From contig NZ_JAHWXP010000004.1 of NCBI RefSeq assembly GCF_019857185.1, forward strand, positions 1 to 64,000: DNA of 64,000 nucleotides, given 5' to 3'. Origin of the DNA: Alteriqipengyuania abyssalis. GTDB taxonomy: Bacteria; Pseudomonadota; Alphaproteobacteria; Sphingomonadales; Sphingomonadaceae. The notes under the pieces were generated by a model that worked only from the letters and a program-made list of their open reading frames with translations, ran no database searches and was not told the DNA's origin. A program made the position numbers and the translations under genes. Shown piece by piece: positions 1 to 10,700 of this stretch (positions are counted from its first letter, which is position 1; every line of letters begins with the position of its first letter).

Positions 1-621
1 CCGCGCTCGGGGGGGGGGCATGTGGAGAGGCAGGAAAGAGATGCCCTGGGGCTGGGCCGCGCGGCTGGGGCGCATGGTGCAGGAGCACTTGTCCGCCCAT
101 TGCCAGACGCTGGGCAAGGTCTTCTGCCCGGTGACGAGGTAGTGGTAGCCCTGGTCGTCCGCCATCGTCTGCAGATTGGCGAGGTCCGACCCGGCATTGG
201 GTTCCGAATAGCCCTGGCACCAGCGGATCTCGCCCTTGCAGATCGGCGGGATATGCTCGTGCTTCTGTTCCTCGCTCGCGAATTCGAGCAGCGTCGGGCC
301 GAGCATCATCACGCCCATCCCGCCGATCGGGTTCCACGCGCCGACCTTGGCCATTTCCTCTTCGAGCGCGCGGGCCTGCTTCTTGGTCAGTCCGCCGCCG
401 CCATATTCCTTCGGCCAGGTGGGCGTGCCCCACCCCTTCTCGCCCATCGCGAGGCGCCATGCCTTTTCCGCGGGGCTTTCTTCACCCGCTTCCTCGACAG
501 AGCTGAGGAGGTTGTTCTTGCCGCGCAGTTCGGGCGGAAAATTCTCTGCCAGAAAGGCGCGCACTTCCTCGCGGAAGGCGTCCAGGTCGGCTTTAGCTTC
601 GGGTTCGGCGACGCTCGCCAT
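1..621 (-). CDS. Acyl-CoA dehydrogenase, N-terminal part (runs off window)
   Basis: This is the first 207 codons of an FAD-dependent acyl-CoA dehydrogenase, which introduces the alpha-beta double bond in beta-oxidation. The start at 621 is preceded by GGGAGAGTGAAG. The protein opens MASVAEPEAKADLD and contains GWGTPTWPKEYGGGG, NPIGGMGVMM and GYSEPNAGSDLANLQTMA, nearly word for word as in the complete paralogue at 29823-31031, so the family call is firm. The last ~40 codons (bases 1-123) keep the reading frame but diverge sharply: where the paralogue has KTWTSGGQWADKC, this copy has KTLPSVWQWADKC, and it ends in a ten-base G run. That pattern looks like poor sequence at a contig end rather than evolution. 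Confidence 0.85.
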   Translation of the reverse strand, partial: MASVAEPEAKADLDAFREEVRAFLAENFPPELRGKNNLLSSVEEAGEESPAEKAWRLAMGEKGWGTPTWPKEYGGGGLTKKQARALEEEMAKVGAWNPIGGMGVMMLGPTLLEFASEEQKHEHIPPICKGEIRWCQGYSEPNAGSDLANLQTMADDQGYHYLVTGQKTLPSVWQWADKCSCTMRPSRAAQPQGISFLPLHMPPPRAR

Positions 622-731
622 CTTCACTCTCCCATACCGGCTGTTATGGGCGCGACACTGGCGCAGGTTTACGCTCGCGTAAAGTGCTTTCTCTGTCGCC
701 TGATGGACAAGCGCGCCCCCTCCGGTGCGCG

Positions 732-1355
732 TCACCCTTCGGGTCGCGCGGCCGCTCCGTTGAGCAGGTGCTCTTCGAAATACATCCGCAGCGCTTCGGT
801 GGAGGAGCATGCCCCCAGCTTGGAGAGCATGTTCGCGCGGTGGATTTCGACCGTGCGCGGGCTGATCCCCAGCTCTATTCCGATCACCTTGTTGGAATGG
901 CCGCCCGCCATGCGCGCCAGCACCTCGCGCTCGCGAGGGGAAAGGTGCGCCAGCCGGGTGCGGGCCGCAGCCGCACGCTGGCGTGCGGCGACATAGGGGG
1001 CATTCCCGTCGCCGAGCTGGTCGATACTGCGCAGCAATGCAGCGGTGTCGAGCGGGAGCGAGAAATAGTCATACCCTCCGCCGCGAAGCACCGCGACCAC
1101 CCGCCGCAGGCTGGGCCGGCTGGCGTAGGCGATCACTGCCAGCCAGAACCCTTGCGAGCGCAAGTGTTCACACACGCCGAGCGCCGTCGGCGTGTCGTCG
1201 CCCACCAGCACCACCTGTTCCCCGCCCGCACGCCGCGTCACGAATTGATCGAGCGTGTCGTAAGACTGTGCGATGATGCCCGCCGCCTCCACCTGTCGTG
1301 CAACCTGATCGCGCACCTGCTCGTCCGCGTCGATAACCGCCAATGTTCCCCGCAT
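732..1355 (-). CDS. LuxR/FixJ-type response regulator with degenerate receiver
   Basis: A 207-residue DNA-binding regulator. Residues ~1-120 resemble a CheY-like receiver (TLAVIDADEQV at the N-terminus, VVLVGDD around 48-54). Residues ~138-195 are a clear LuxR helix-turn-helix (LSPREREVLARMAGG, then SPRTVEIHRANMLSKLG). The acidic pocket and an Asp at 53/54 are present, but the conserved Lys before Pro is Leu100 (FSLPL) and the switch Thr position looks like Ala, so phosphorylation-dependent switching is doubtful. I chose ATG 1355 because the receiver fold begins there and AGGGGG precedes it; the frame stays open 44 codons upstream. No sensor kinase is adjacent. Its targets are unknown. Confidence 0.8.
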   Translation of the reverse strand: MRGTLAVIDADEQVRDQVARQVEAAGIIAQSYDTLDQFVTRRAGGEQVVLVGDDTPTALGVCEHLRSQGFWLAVIAYASRPSLRRVVAVLRGGGYDYFSLPLDTAALLRSIDQLGDGNAPYVAARQRAAAARTRLAHLSPREREVLARMAGGHSNKVIGIELGISPRTVEIHRANMLSKLGACSSTEALRMYFEEHLLNGAAARPEG

Positions 1356-1895
1356 TTGCACCCCCTGCTGCGTGTTAACCCTTAAGGGTCGACCGCAGTG
1401 ATCCGCGTTTTCCCGCTTCGCAGAAATGCGAGGTATTGCCGATATGGAGCTATTCGAGGGCCCAGGACGCTGCCGAAGAGCAGCCAATGCCTAGGTATCC
1501 ATGCGTAGGGTGCCTGCTCGATTTCGGACATGAATGACCCGTCGGCTCTGCCCGGCGCGCAACTGCCCCGGCCTCGGTTGGGCGGCGTCCAGGCGACCCG
1601 GCAATGCAGATCGCGGACAGTACCAGACTGCTCGCGACAGTGCCGTGTGAGCCGCGCTACGACCGGCTGGAAACGATCATCCGCCACGCGCTGACGTGGG
1701 AGGAAAAACACTCCACGCTCGACCGCGAGGATCATCGCAAGACCGGCTGACCGGGCCAGCGCAAATCCTACACATTATCGCTGTCCTACAAGGGTTTGTC
1801 GGACGTAGACGACGCGAGTCGCTGCCTGTTTGCCGTCCGTCGCATCGCCCCCGCGGTGCGGGCGCGGGTGCGCGATTTCCCTGTCGGAGATGCCC
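1356..1895. other. 540-bp region without a convincing gene
   Basis: This region separates the divergent regulator and the small protein gene at 1896, so it should hold promoters for both. A 48-codon frame lies at 1604-1750 (+), starting MQIADSTRLL, and a 117-codon frame lies on the minus strand at 1382-1735. Neither has a ribosome binding site or a recognisable domain, so neither is called. No repeat or RNA gene was seen. Confidence 0.5.
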
Positions 1896-2258
1896 ATGCC
1901 CCAAGCCCTTCCCCCGTCCCCGCCCAAACCGATCCAGACCCCCGCCCCTTACGTCACCCCCTCCGCCGTCGCTTTCGAGCAGGCGGGCGAAGCGATAACC
2001 GCCAGCGCCGCCAGCCCCCTGCCGATCGGCGAGGTCAGCTATCGCGCCGCGCGCCCTGCGGCGCTCGACAGCGTGCTGGAGCCCGGCCGCGCGCTGGCGA
2101 TCGTCGCGCAGCAGCATGGTCGGCTGTCGCTCACGCTGGAAGGGGGCGGCACGATCGATCTGCCGGTCGAACCTGGCCTGACCGTGCTGCCCTTCGCTGT
2201 GGCCGGGATCAGTGCCGGTGCCCCGGACTTCGCCCCCGCCCTGACCCTGCTCGACTGA
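1896..2258 (+). CDS. Hypothetical protein, 120 aa
   Basis: I do not recognise this protein. It has a Pro/Ala-rich N-terminus (MPQALPPSPPKPIQTP), then a stretch that looks like beta strands (ALAIVAQQHGRLSLTLEGGG) and ends FAPALTLLD. There is no signal peptide, membrane segment or Cys. Two in-frame ATGs lie at 1890 and 1896; 1896 is preferred because GGAG sits six bases upstream. It ends 15 bp before the SGNH hydrolase gene, so the two are probably co-transcribed. The pair might encode a small structural or accessory protein and a surface hydrolase, but that is a guess. Confidence 0.55.
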   Translation: MPQALPPSPPKPIQTPAPYVTPSAVAFEQAGEAITASAASPLPIGEVSYRAARPAALDSVLEPGRALAIVAQQHGRLSLTLEGGGTIDLPVEPGLTVLPFAVAGISAGAPDFAPALTLLD

Positions 2259-2273
2259 CGAAAGGCACGCACC

Positions 2274-3578
2274 ATGCTCCAGACGATCCAGCCCCGTCCC
2301 GCCGCCAATGCGGCGCAAGCTCCGTCGACCGCCGCCGCCAACGGCCTCGGCCATATCAAGCACATGCTCGACCAGGGTCGCGATGTGTCGATCACCAACT
2401 GGTCGGACAGCCTGTCCAACTCGCGCGAGAACCCGCGCGAGTTCGTCTTCCGCCTCGCCGACGTGATTGCCACCCACCCCAGCCAGCCCACGGTGCTCGT
2501 CAGGACCTGGGCCGACGGCAGCTATGGCGCGGCGACCACCGAGGCGGTCGGGAGTGGGCCGACCGTGCGCATCCGCAACTTCGCTCTGCCGGGTGCGATG
2601 CTGGCCAATGGTCTCGGCCCGCTGTGGCGCTATAGCGGGCTGGCCGACGACACGCCCGATCTGCTGACCATCTGCCACGGGCACAATCATGTGGTCGGCA
2701 CCAGCGACGAACAGGTGCTGGGCGAATTCCTCACCGCGCTGGAATACTATCGCCTCTCCCATCCGGGCGTGCCGATCGTCGCGCTGCTGCAGAACCCGCG
2801 CGCGGACGGCTCCGCGATGGACAGTGCGGTCGATGCGTGGCGGCGGGTTGCGCGGCTGCGCGATATCGCGCTGATCGACGCGCACACGCCCTATCTTGCA
2901 GCGGGCAAGCCGTCCGCGTGGTTTGCCGATGGCGATCCGGTGCACCCGAGCGACGCGGGGATCGAAGCGGCATGCCTGCCCGCGATCCGTGAGTTGTGGG
3001 ATGCAGCCCACGCCCGCCCCGCCTTCGGCCCACCATCGACCCTTTGCGGGCTCGACCCTGCGCTCAACCTGATCCCCAATGGCGACTTCGCGCAGTTCGA
3101 CGGCGCAGTGCCCGATGGCTGGGTGGCTGCATCCGGGGTGACCGCGAGCAGGGAGGCGGGGATCGTGCGCGATCGCGCGCTGGGCCATTCGCTCAAGCTC
3201 ACCAGCACTGGCGGCACGGTGTTCCTCAACCGCATATCCTATACCCTGCCCGATTACGGCCACGCCCTCCTGCGCGGCAAACCGGTCTCGCTGTTCGGCT
3301 GGGTGTACAAACCCACGGGTGCGCCGCACACGCTGGGCGCGATCACGCTGGAGGCGCTGGCCCCTGCGGGCGGATCGGCCGCCTGCACCACCCGGCCGCT
3401 TGCGCAGGATCAGGGCAATGCCTGGATACCGTGGGCGATCTGCGGGCTGACGGTGCCCGAAGAATGCTACGAGATCACAGTGCGCCTGCACCACGACACG
3501 GCGGCAGCTACCGCCAGCCAGCCCGTGTATTTCCAGGGGATCACGCTGGTGCCGGGCTACCTCCCGCGCGGGCTGTAG
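2274..3578 (+). CDS. SGNH/GDSL-like hydrolase with C-terminal beta-sandwich
   Basis: A 434-residue protein whose first ~245 residues show the blocks of an SGNH esterase fold. The block I nucleophile is Ser46 in WSDSLS. A block II-like Gly lies in NFALPGAM. Block III is GHNH with Asn138, and block V is DPVH (Asp221, His224) followed by PSDAG. Block III has His where GxND enzymes have Asp, as in some divergent SGNH families. From ~255 on, NLIPNGDFAQFDGAVPDGW begins a CBM4/9- or discoidin-like sandwich. There is no recognisable signal peptide. Members of this fold often deacylate polysaccharides; the substrate here is unknown. It sits 15 bp downstream of a small unknown gene and ends 20 bp from a convergent gene. 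Confidence 0.65.
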   Translation: MLQTIQPRPAANAAQAPSTAAANGLGHIKHMLDQGRDVSITNWSDSLSNSRENPREFVFRLADVIATHPSQPTVLVRTWADGSYGAATTEAVGSGPTVRIRNFALPGAMLANGLGPLWRYSGLADDTPDLLTICHGHNHVVGTSDEQVLGEFLTALEYYRLSHPGVPIVALLQNPRADGSAMDSAVDAWRRVARLRDIALIDAHTPYLAAGKPSAWFADGDPVHPSDAGIEAACLPAIRELWDAAHARPAFGPPSTLCGLDPALNLIPNGDFAQFDGAVPDGWVAASGVTASREAGIVRDRALGHSLKLTSTGGTVFLNRISYTLPDYGHALLRGKPVSLFGWVYKPTGAPHTLGAITLEALAPAGGSAACTTRPLAQDQGNAWIPWAICGLTVPEECYEITVRLHHDTAAATASQPVYFQGITLVPGYLPRGL

Positions 3579-3598
3579 ACGCTCCGCGTGCCTCGGCC

Positions 3599-4684
3599 CT
3601 AGCCTTCGAAGTCGGCGACCTTGATGGTCCGCCGAATCTCTTCCGAGGCGGGGCCGATCGCGGCGGGCTGGCGGATGCCGGGCAGCACGCACACATCGTA
3701 AAGCTCGGTCACAATGCCTTCGAAGTTCATCGAGTGGACGATGCTGCCATTCGTGGTGTCGATGAAATACAGCCCGGCGCGCGGGCTCATCTTGCGCTCG
3801 GCCAGTTCCTCGTCGAGCTTGAGCCCGCTGAAGGTCTTGTTGTCGCGCGGCAGCGACATGCCGACCACCGCGATATCGCCCGTGAAGGCGAGCCCGCGCA
3901 GGTAGCCGGGGCAGAAGGCGACCGGGACGAATGCGCCCTTGTCCATATCGACATAGCCGAACTGACCTTCGCCGCTGTTGTGCAGCCACAGCCGCCCGTC
4001 GTGCCAGCGCGGAGAGTGCGGCATGGACAGGCCGTCGCACACGACCTTGCCGCTCTCGATCTCGATCACCACGCCGCCGTCGCGCCGATGGCCCCGCCAC
4101 CCGTCGAAGGTGTCGGACTGGCTGACGGCGGTGACGAAGGCGGGCTTGCCGTCGCGCATCGCCAGCCCGTTCAGGTGGCAGCGATCCTCGGGCAGCAGCG
4201 TGCTGATGAAGTCCGGCTTCCACACCGGCTGGAAGCTGTGGTCCGGGTCCGGCCGTGCAAGGCAATTGAACAGCGTGTTGACGAAGATCGGTCGGCCATC
4301 GGCGTCGATCCCCAGATCGTGCATGTCGATATCGCCGGTAACGTAGCTTGTCCGCGGCGCAAGATAGAGATCCGCCCCCTTGGGGCCCTCCCGACCGGGG
4401 TCGAGGATATCGGCATAGCGATAGAGCTGCGCGTCACTCGACACCCACATCTCGTTCGCGCGGCCGGTCTCGCGGTCGGTCCCGATTGCCATACCCAGGC
4501 ACCGCCCGATGGTGCGGTTGAAGCTCCAGAACTGCCCATCCTTGTCGACGCCGAAGAAGATCACCTTGCCCACCTGGTAGGTGGTGATCGCGATGCTCGC
4601 CTGCTGTGTCGCCAGCCAGGCGGAAAACCCGCGCGACAGATCGACCGCAAATCTGGGCTCCTGCGATGTGGGCGCCGGGTTCAT
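3599..4684 (-). CDS. TIGR03032/DUF4915-type beta-propeller protein
   Basis: A 361-residue protein recognised by family phrases: HLNGLAMRDGKPAFVTAV, SMPHSPRWHDGRLWL with NSGEG, and CPGYLRGLAFTGDIAVVGMS. The repeated strand pattern fits a six-bladed propeller related to SMP-30/NHL folds. TIGR03032 members have no firmly established reaction and often lie near genes for large repeat proteins or sulfated or glycosylated surface components. The start at 4684 has AAGGACC upstream. It is on the same strand as, and 109 bp downstream of, the giant FG-GAP protein gene, with a strong hairpin between. There is no signal peptide. Confidence 0.75.
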   Translation of the reverse strand: MNPAPTSQEPRFAVDLSRGFSAWLATQQASIAITTYQVGKVIFFGVDKDGQFWSFNRTIGRCLGMAIGTDRETGRANEMWVSSDAQLYRYADILDPGREGPKGADLYLAPRTSYVTGDIDMHDLGIDADGRPIFVNTLFNCLARPDPDHSFQPVWKPDFISTLLPEDRCHLNGLAMRDGKPAFVTAVSQSDTFDGWRGHRRDGGVVIEIESGKVVCDGLSMPHSPRWHDGRLWLHNSGEGQFGYVDMDKGAFVPVAFCPGYLRGLAFTGDIAVVGMSLPRDNKTFSGLKLDEELAERKMSPRAGLYFIDTTNGSIVHSMNFEGIVTELYDVCVLPGIRQPAAIGPASEEIRRTIKVADFEG

Positions 4685-4718
4685 CTTGGTCCTTTCAGGA
4701 AAACAAATCCGCTCATGA

Positions 4719-4747
4719 GGCGAGGCACGCGTCGGGCGTGCCTCGCC
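4719..4747 (-). terminator. Strong hairpin after giant repeat-protein gene
   Basis: Perfect 12-bp inverted repeat, GGCGAGGCACGC and GCGTGCCTCGCC, with a five-base loop. It lies between the stop of the giant gene (4794) and the start of the next minus-strand gene (4684). Read on the minus strand, a T-rich patch (GGATTTGTTTTCC) follows ~10 bases later rather than directly, so it may be an imperfect intrinsic terminator or an mRNA-stabilising stem. Confidence 0.5.
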
Positions 4748-4793
4748 TTCCTAAACCGGCATGGGCCAAGATGGCAAAGCCGGTCTGGTGCGC

Positions 4794-7700
4794 TTACAGG
4801 AGGTGCATCGGCATTTCGTCGAAGGGCGAGATCGATCCGGCGGGGCCATGGTGCGCCGCTGCCGGTTCGATCCCGGGGTCGAGGAACATCCCCGCCGCCG
4901 ACGGCGACGCCACGCCGAACTGCACCTGCCCATGATCGCCCGTACCGGCGTCGAACAGATCGCCATATAAAGGCAGTTCACCCGCCCGCAGGCCGAAGTT
5001 AGCCGGTGTGCCCGACATGCTGGAATAGGTGTTGAGCACATCGGTCATCAGCGCATCGTCGAACACCGTATCGCCCACCAGCAGGCCGCTGGCGATTGGT
5101 GCGCCAGACGGCTGCCAGTCGACACCCACCGCCGCCTCCTCGCCCATACCGAAGAGCATGCCGGGCGACATCAAGCGATGGCTGCCCGCCAACTGAATCG
5201 GCGCCACCAGCTCGATCATCTCGCCACCGCGAACGATGTCATGGCCGCTGTCGAAGGCGAAATGCTGAACGGTGCCACTGTGGTCCGACAAGGCAGAGAT
5301 GGGCGCGGCATTGGTCACCCCATTCTCGACCGTAACCCCCTGCTGGACCAGCAGCCGGGCATTGCCGCGGATATAGGTCGCGTAGGTGGTGCTGCCGACG
5401 ATCACATCCGCCGCCACGACCCAGCCGGTTTCGGTGATGAACACCGTATCGCCCGCATCGCCGCCGACCCGCAGAGTGGTTTGCCCGCCGGTGGTATCGT
5501 CGGACAGCGCGAGCACCGCCAACCGGTCCACCCTCAGACTATTGTCGCCGAGACTGCCGAGATTGATCGCCTCGATCGAGTCGACCCGGGACCGCACAGC
5601 ATTGGCCGTGAGATCGAGGGTCAGCCCCGATCCGCCCAGTCCCAGCGTGTCATAGCCATTACCGCCGCGAATATCGGCGAAGGCCAAGTCCGCAACCGCG
5701 ATGAAATCATCGCCCGCGCCGCCACGCATCACATCCGCGCCGCCATTGCCGATCAGCGAGTCGTTGCCCGCATTGCCGATCAGGTTGTCAGCACCTGCCG
5801 TGCCGCTGCGGACGATCGAGGTCGTGCTCTCGGTGCCGGTCGCACCGCCGAAGACAACGTAGGCTTCGCCGGCGGCATCGCCCCCGTCGTCGCCGCCAGT
5901 CCCGCCGACGATCAGATCGTCGTAGCCATCGCCGTTGATATCGCCACCGCCCGAAACCGACTGGCCCACAGCGTCGCCCGCTGTATCACCCTGGATGATG
6001 AAGCCCTGCGTCGCGGTCAGGTTGGTCAGGTCGAGCACCTGACGACCGCTGACCGCCGTGCCGAAGCCCCCTGTCGAGCCGTAGATGACATACGCCTGGC
6101 CTGCGTTGGCCCCGCCGAGGTCGCCACCGTTCGCACTGATGATCAGATCGTCGAGCCCGTCGCCGTTGATGTCGCCTGCGCTCGCAACGGAATGGGCGGC
6201 AAAATCGAACTGGACATCGCCCTGAATGATGAAACCCTGAGCGGCGGTGAGCGTCGTCAGGTCGATCACCTGACGGCCTGCGACCGTGGTGCCGAAGGTA
6301 TCTCCGGATCCGAAGATGACATAGGCTTCGCCCGCGTAGGTTCCGCCATCATTGCCTCGCGGCGTGCCTACGATGAAATCGTCGTAGCCGTCGCCATTGA
6401 TGTCGCCGGCGTTGGAAAGGGCCATCCCGCTCCGGTCGCCGACCGCGTCGCCCTGAACGATGAAGCCCTGCGCTGGGGTCAGGTTGCTCAGGTCGATCAC
6501 CTGGCGACCGTTCACATCGGTGCCGAAGCCGCTCGCGCTGCCGAAGACGACATAGGATTCACCCGCGCCGTTGCCGCCATCATCGCCGAACAGCGCGCCT
6601 ACGGCCATGTCGTCGTAGCCGTCGCCGTTCACGTCGCCGAGGTTCGAAACGGCGAAACCGGCTGCGTCACCCGCGGCATCCCCCTGGATGATGAAGCCCT
6701 GTGCGCTCGAAAGGCTGGTCAGGTCGATTACCTGCCGCCCGCCGACATCGGTGCCGAAGCCGCTCGCACTGCCGAAAATCACGTAGGCTTCGCCCGCGTA
6801 ACTGCCGCCATCATCGCCGGCCTTGGCACCCACGATCAGATCTTCGTAGCCATCGCCGTTGATGTCGCCTGCGCTCGAAACCGATACCCCGGCGGCGTCG
6901 CTTGCTGCGTCGCCCTGGATGATGAAGCCCTGCGCACTCGTGAGCGTGGTCAGGTCGATCACCTGCCGCCCGCCGACACTGGTCCCGAAACCGCTCGCAC
7001 TGCCGAAGATCACGTAGGCCTCGCCGGCATAACTGCCGCCGTCGCTGCCCTGCGGCGCGCCGACGATCAGGTCGTCGAAGCCATCTCCGTTGATGTCGCC
7101 CGCGTTCGAGACAGCCGAACCCGCAAGATTGTAGTTTGTATCGCCCTGGATGATGAAACCCTGCGCGCTCGTAAGGCTGGTCAGGTCGATCACCTGGCGA
7201 CCGTTCACATCGGTGCCGAAGCCGCCAGCCGATCCGAAGACGACATAGGCTTCGCCCGCCCGGTCACCGCCATCGTCGCCATAGCGCGCACCCACGATCA
7301 CATCGGCGAAGCCGTCTCCGTTGAGGTCGCCCGCGATCGACACGGCATAACCCGCCTGATCCTGAGCGGTGTCGCCTTGGATGATGAAGCCCTGCGCTGC
7401 CGAGAGCGTGCTCAGATCGACCACGTTTGCCGGGCCGTTCGGATCGCTGGTCGCCACGGTGACGCCCTGCCGGATCAGCAGATTGGTATTGCCGTTCTCG
7501 TACAGGTTATAGGTGACCGCATTGATCACCTGCGTGCCGTTGGCGGTGAAACCGTAGGCATTCACTACATCGCCCGCATCCCCGCGGACGATCAGCGTCG
7601 CCTCGCCAGTCGATCGCTGCTCGGTGATCCGGCGGATCGCCATTGCGTCGACCGTCAGGCTGTTGTTGCCGCTGCCCGTCAGGTCGATCACCTCGATCGA

Positions 7701-10700
7701 GTCGATCCGCGAACGGACGGCGTTGGTCGTCAGATCGAGCGAGAGGCCCGATCCGGCCAGCGCCAGCGTGTCGCTGCCGTGACCACCGCGGATATCGGCG
7801 AAGGTGAGGTCCGAGATCGAGATCGTGTCGTTGCCCGCGCCGCCGCGGATCACATCCGCGCCGCCATTGCCGACAAGCGTGTCGTTGCCCGCATTGCCGA
7901 TCAGGTTGTCCGCACCTGCCGTGCCGGTGCGGGTGACTGCGGTCGTGCTCTCGGTACCGGTCGCGCCCCCGAAGATGACGTAACCTTCGCCGGCATTGAT
8001 GCCGCCGTCGTCACCGACCCGCGCACCGACGATCAGGTCGTCATACCCGTCACCATTGATGTCGCCAGCCGTGGAGACCGCCCTGCCGGCCTGGTCGTAA
8101 CTCTCATCACCCTGAATGATGAAGCCCTGCGTTTCGCTCAGCGTCGTCAGGTCGATCACCTGACGATTGCCGATTTCGGTTCCGAACCCGGAGGCCGAAC
8201 CGAATACGACATAGGCTTCTCCGGCATAGCTACCGCCATCGCTGCCCAAGGGGGCTCCGACGATCAGATCGTCGAGGCCGTCGCCATTGATGTCACCCGC
8301 CGAGGAGACAGAGAATCCGGCCCAGTCTCTCAACACATCGCCCTGGATGATGAAGCCCTGCGTCGCGGTCAGCGTGGTGAGATCGATCACCTGGCGACCG
8401 CCGATATCGGTCCCGAAACCGGAGGCCGAGCCGAATACGACATAGCCCTCGCCTGCGTCATTGCCGCCATCATCGCCGTAGCGCGCCCCGACGATCAAAT
8501 CGTCATAGCCATCGCCGTTCACATCGCCCGCCGAAGACACCGACCAACCGGCAAGGTCTCCCTCAACATCGCCCTGGATGATGAAACCCTGCGTCGCGGT
8601 GAGCGTGGTCAGGTCGATGACCTGGCGGCCATTGACGTCGCTGCCGAACCCGCTCGCCGAACCGAACACCACATAGGCCTCGCCTGCATTACTGCCGCCA
8701 TCATCGCCATAGCGCGCCCCGACGATCAGATCGTCGTAGCCATCGCCGTTGACATCGCCCGCCGAGGACACCGACCAACCGGCGTTGTCACTGGCTTCAT
8801 CGCCTTGAATGATGAAACCCTGCGCGGCGGTGAGCGTGGTCAGGTCGATCACCTGGCGGCCATCGACGTCGTTGCCGAACCCGCTCGCCGAACCGAACAC
8901 CACATAGGCCGCGCCAGCCCTCGAACCGCCATCGTCCACGCCCGTTGCCCCGATGATGACATCGCCATAGCCATCGCCGTTCACATCGCCGGCCCACGAA
9001 ACTGCGGTGCCCGCACTGTTGTTCGCCGTATCGCCCTGGATGATGAAGCCCTGCGCCGCCGTCAACGTAGTGAGATCGATAACCTGCCGGCCATTAACAT
9101 TGGTTCCGAAGCCGGATGCCGTGCCGAACACCACATAAGCCTCGCCCGACAAGTTGCCGCCATCGTCGCCGCCAGCCGCCCCGACGATCAGATCATCATA
9201 ACCGTCGCCATTGATATCCCCTGCAGATGAGACCGCCCCCCCCGCCCGGTCGGCAGCCGAATCGCCTTGGATGACGAAACCCTGCGCCGCAGTGAGCGTG
9301 GTCAGGTCGATCACCTGGCGACCATCGACATCGGTGCCGAATCCGCTTGCAGAGCCGAACACCACGTAGGCCTCGCCAGCAACAGAGCCGCCATCGTCGC
9401 CGTCAGGCGCTCCCACGATCACGTCGGCATAGCCGTCACCGTTTAGATCGCCCGCAAACGAAACCGATGTTCCGGCGTAGTCACGCGCCGCATCGCCCTG
9501 GATGATGAAGCCCTGCGCGCCGGTCAGCGTGGTCAGGTCGATGATCCGCTGTTCGAGAACATCGGTCACGGTGACCGTCACCGCCTGATTGGTCGAATTG
9601 GTCCCGTCGCTGGCGGTGACGGTGAAGTTGTAGACGTTGTCACCACCCGCATCCGCCGGGTTCTCGTAGTCCGGCGCATTGCGGAAGGTCACCACGCCGG
9701 TGGCCGCATCGATATTGAACAGCGCGGCGTCGACGCCCGAAATCGAGTAGAGGATGATGTTGCCATCGGCATCGGTCGTGGTCGCGGTGTAGGCGGCGGT
9801 CTGGTTCTCCGCCACGTTCACGGTCGCGCCCGAGGTGAAGACCGGGCTGTTGTCGTTCGCATTGGTGACGGTGACCGCCACTGCCTGATTGGTCGAATTG
9901 GTCCCGTCGCTGGCGGTGACAGTGAAGTTGTAGACGTTGTCGCCGCCCGTATCCGCCGGGTTCTCGTAGTCCGGCGCATTGCGGAACGTGACCACGCCGG
10001 TGGCCGCGTCGATATTGAACAGCGCGGCATCGACGCCCGAAATCGAGTAGAGGATGATGTTGCCATCGGCATCGGTCGTGGTCGCGGTGTAGGCGGCGGT
10101 CTGGTTCTCCGCGACGTTCACGCTCGCGCCCGAGGTGAAGACCGGGCTGTTATCGTTCGCATTGGTGACGGTGACCGCCACTGCCTGATCGGTGGAGAAG
10201 CGCCCGTCGCTGGCGGTGACGGTGAAGTTGTAGACGTTGTCACCACCCGCATCCGCCGGGTTCTCGTAGTCCGGCGCATTGCGGAAGGTCACCACGCCGG
10301 TGCTGGCGTTGATGGTGAACAGCGCCGCATCCGTGCCGGAGATCGAGAAGGTGATCGCATTGCCGTCGGCATCGGTCGCGCGCGCGAGATAGGCGCTGGT
10401 CTGGTTTTCCGAGACGCTCGCGCTCGGACCGCTGGTGATCACCGGCGCGCTGCGGTTGGGATTAACGCCCAGCGCCCCATAGACCGAACCGGGCCCGAAG
10501 CCGACGATATCCGCGATGCCATCGCCGTTGAGATCGGCGAGGACACGCGGGAAGCGGCCTTCGGAAGACCAGCCGCCCGCTGCCTCGCTGCCGCCGAAGC
10601 CCTGGATGGTCATCACCGGATCGGCGAAGGTCCCGTCGCCACGCCCAACGGCGACGTAGACCCCGTTCGACCCGAAGCCGACGATATCGGCGAATCCGTC

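Noticed and set aside
1604-1750. 48-codon plus-strand frame (MQIADSTRLL, ending EDHRKTG)
   Set aside because: It has no ribosome binding site or known domain, and its length is within chance expectation for this GC content.
5178-9230. 1350-codon open frame antisense to the giant repeat protein
   Set aside because: It mirrors the repeats of the minus-strand gene, has no domain of its own and follows from repeated GC-rich codons lacking stops on the other strand.
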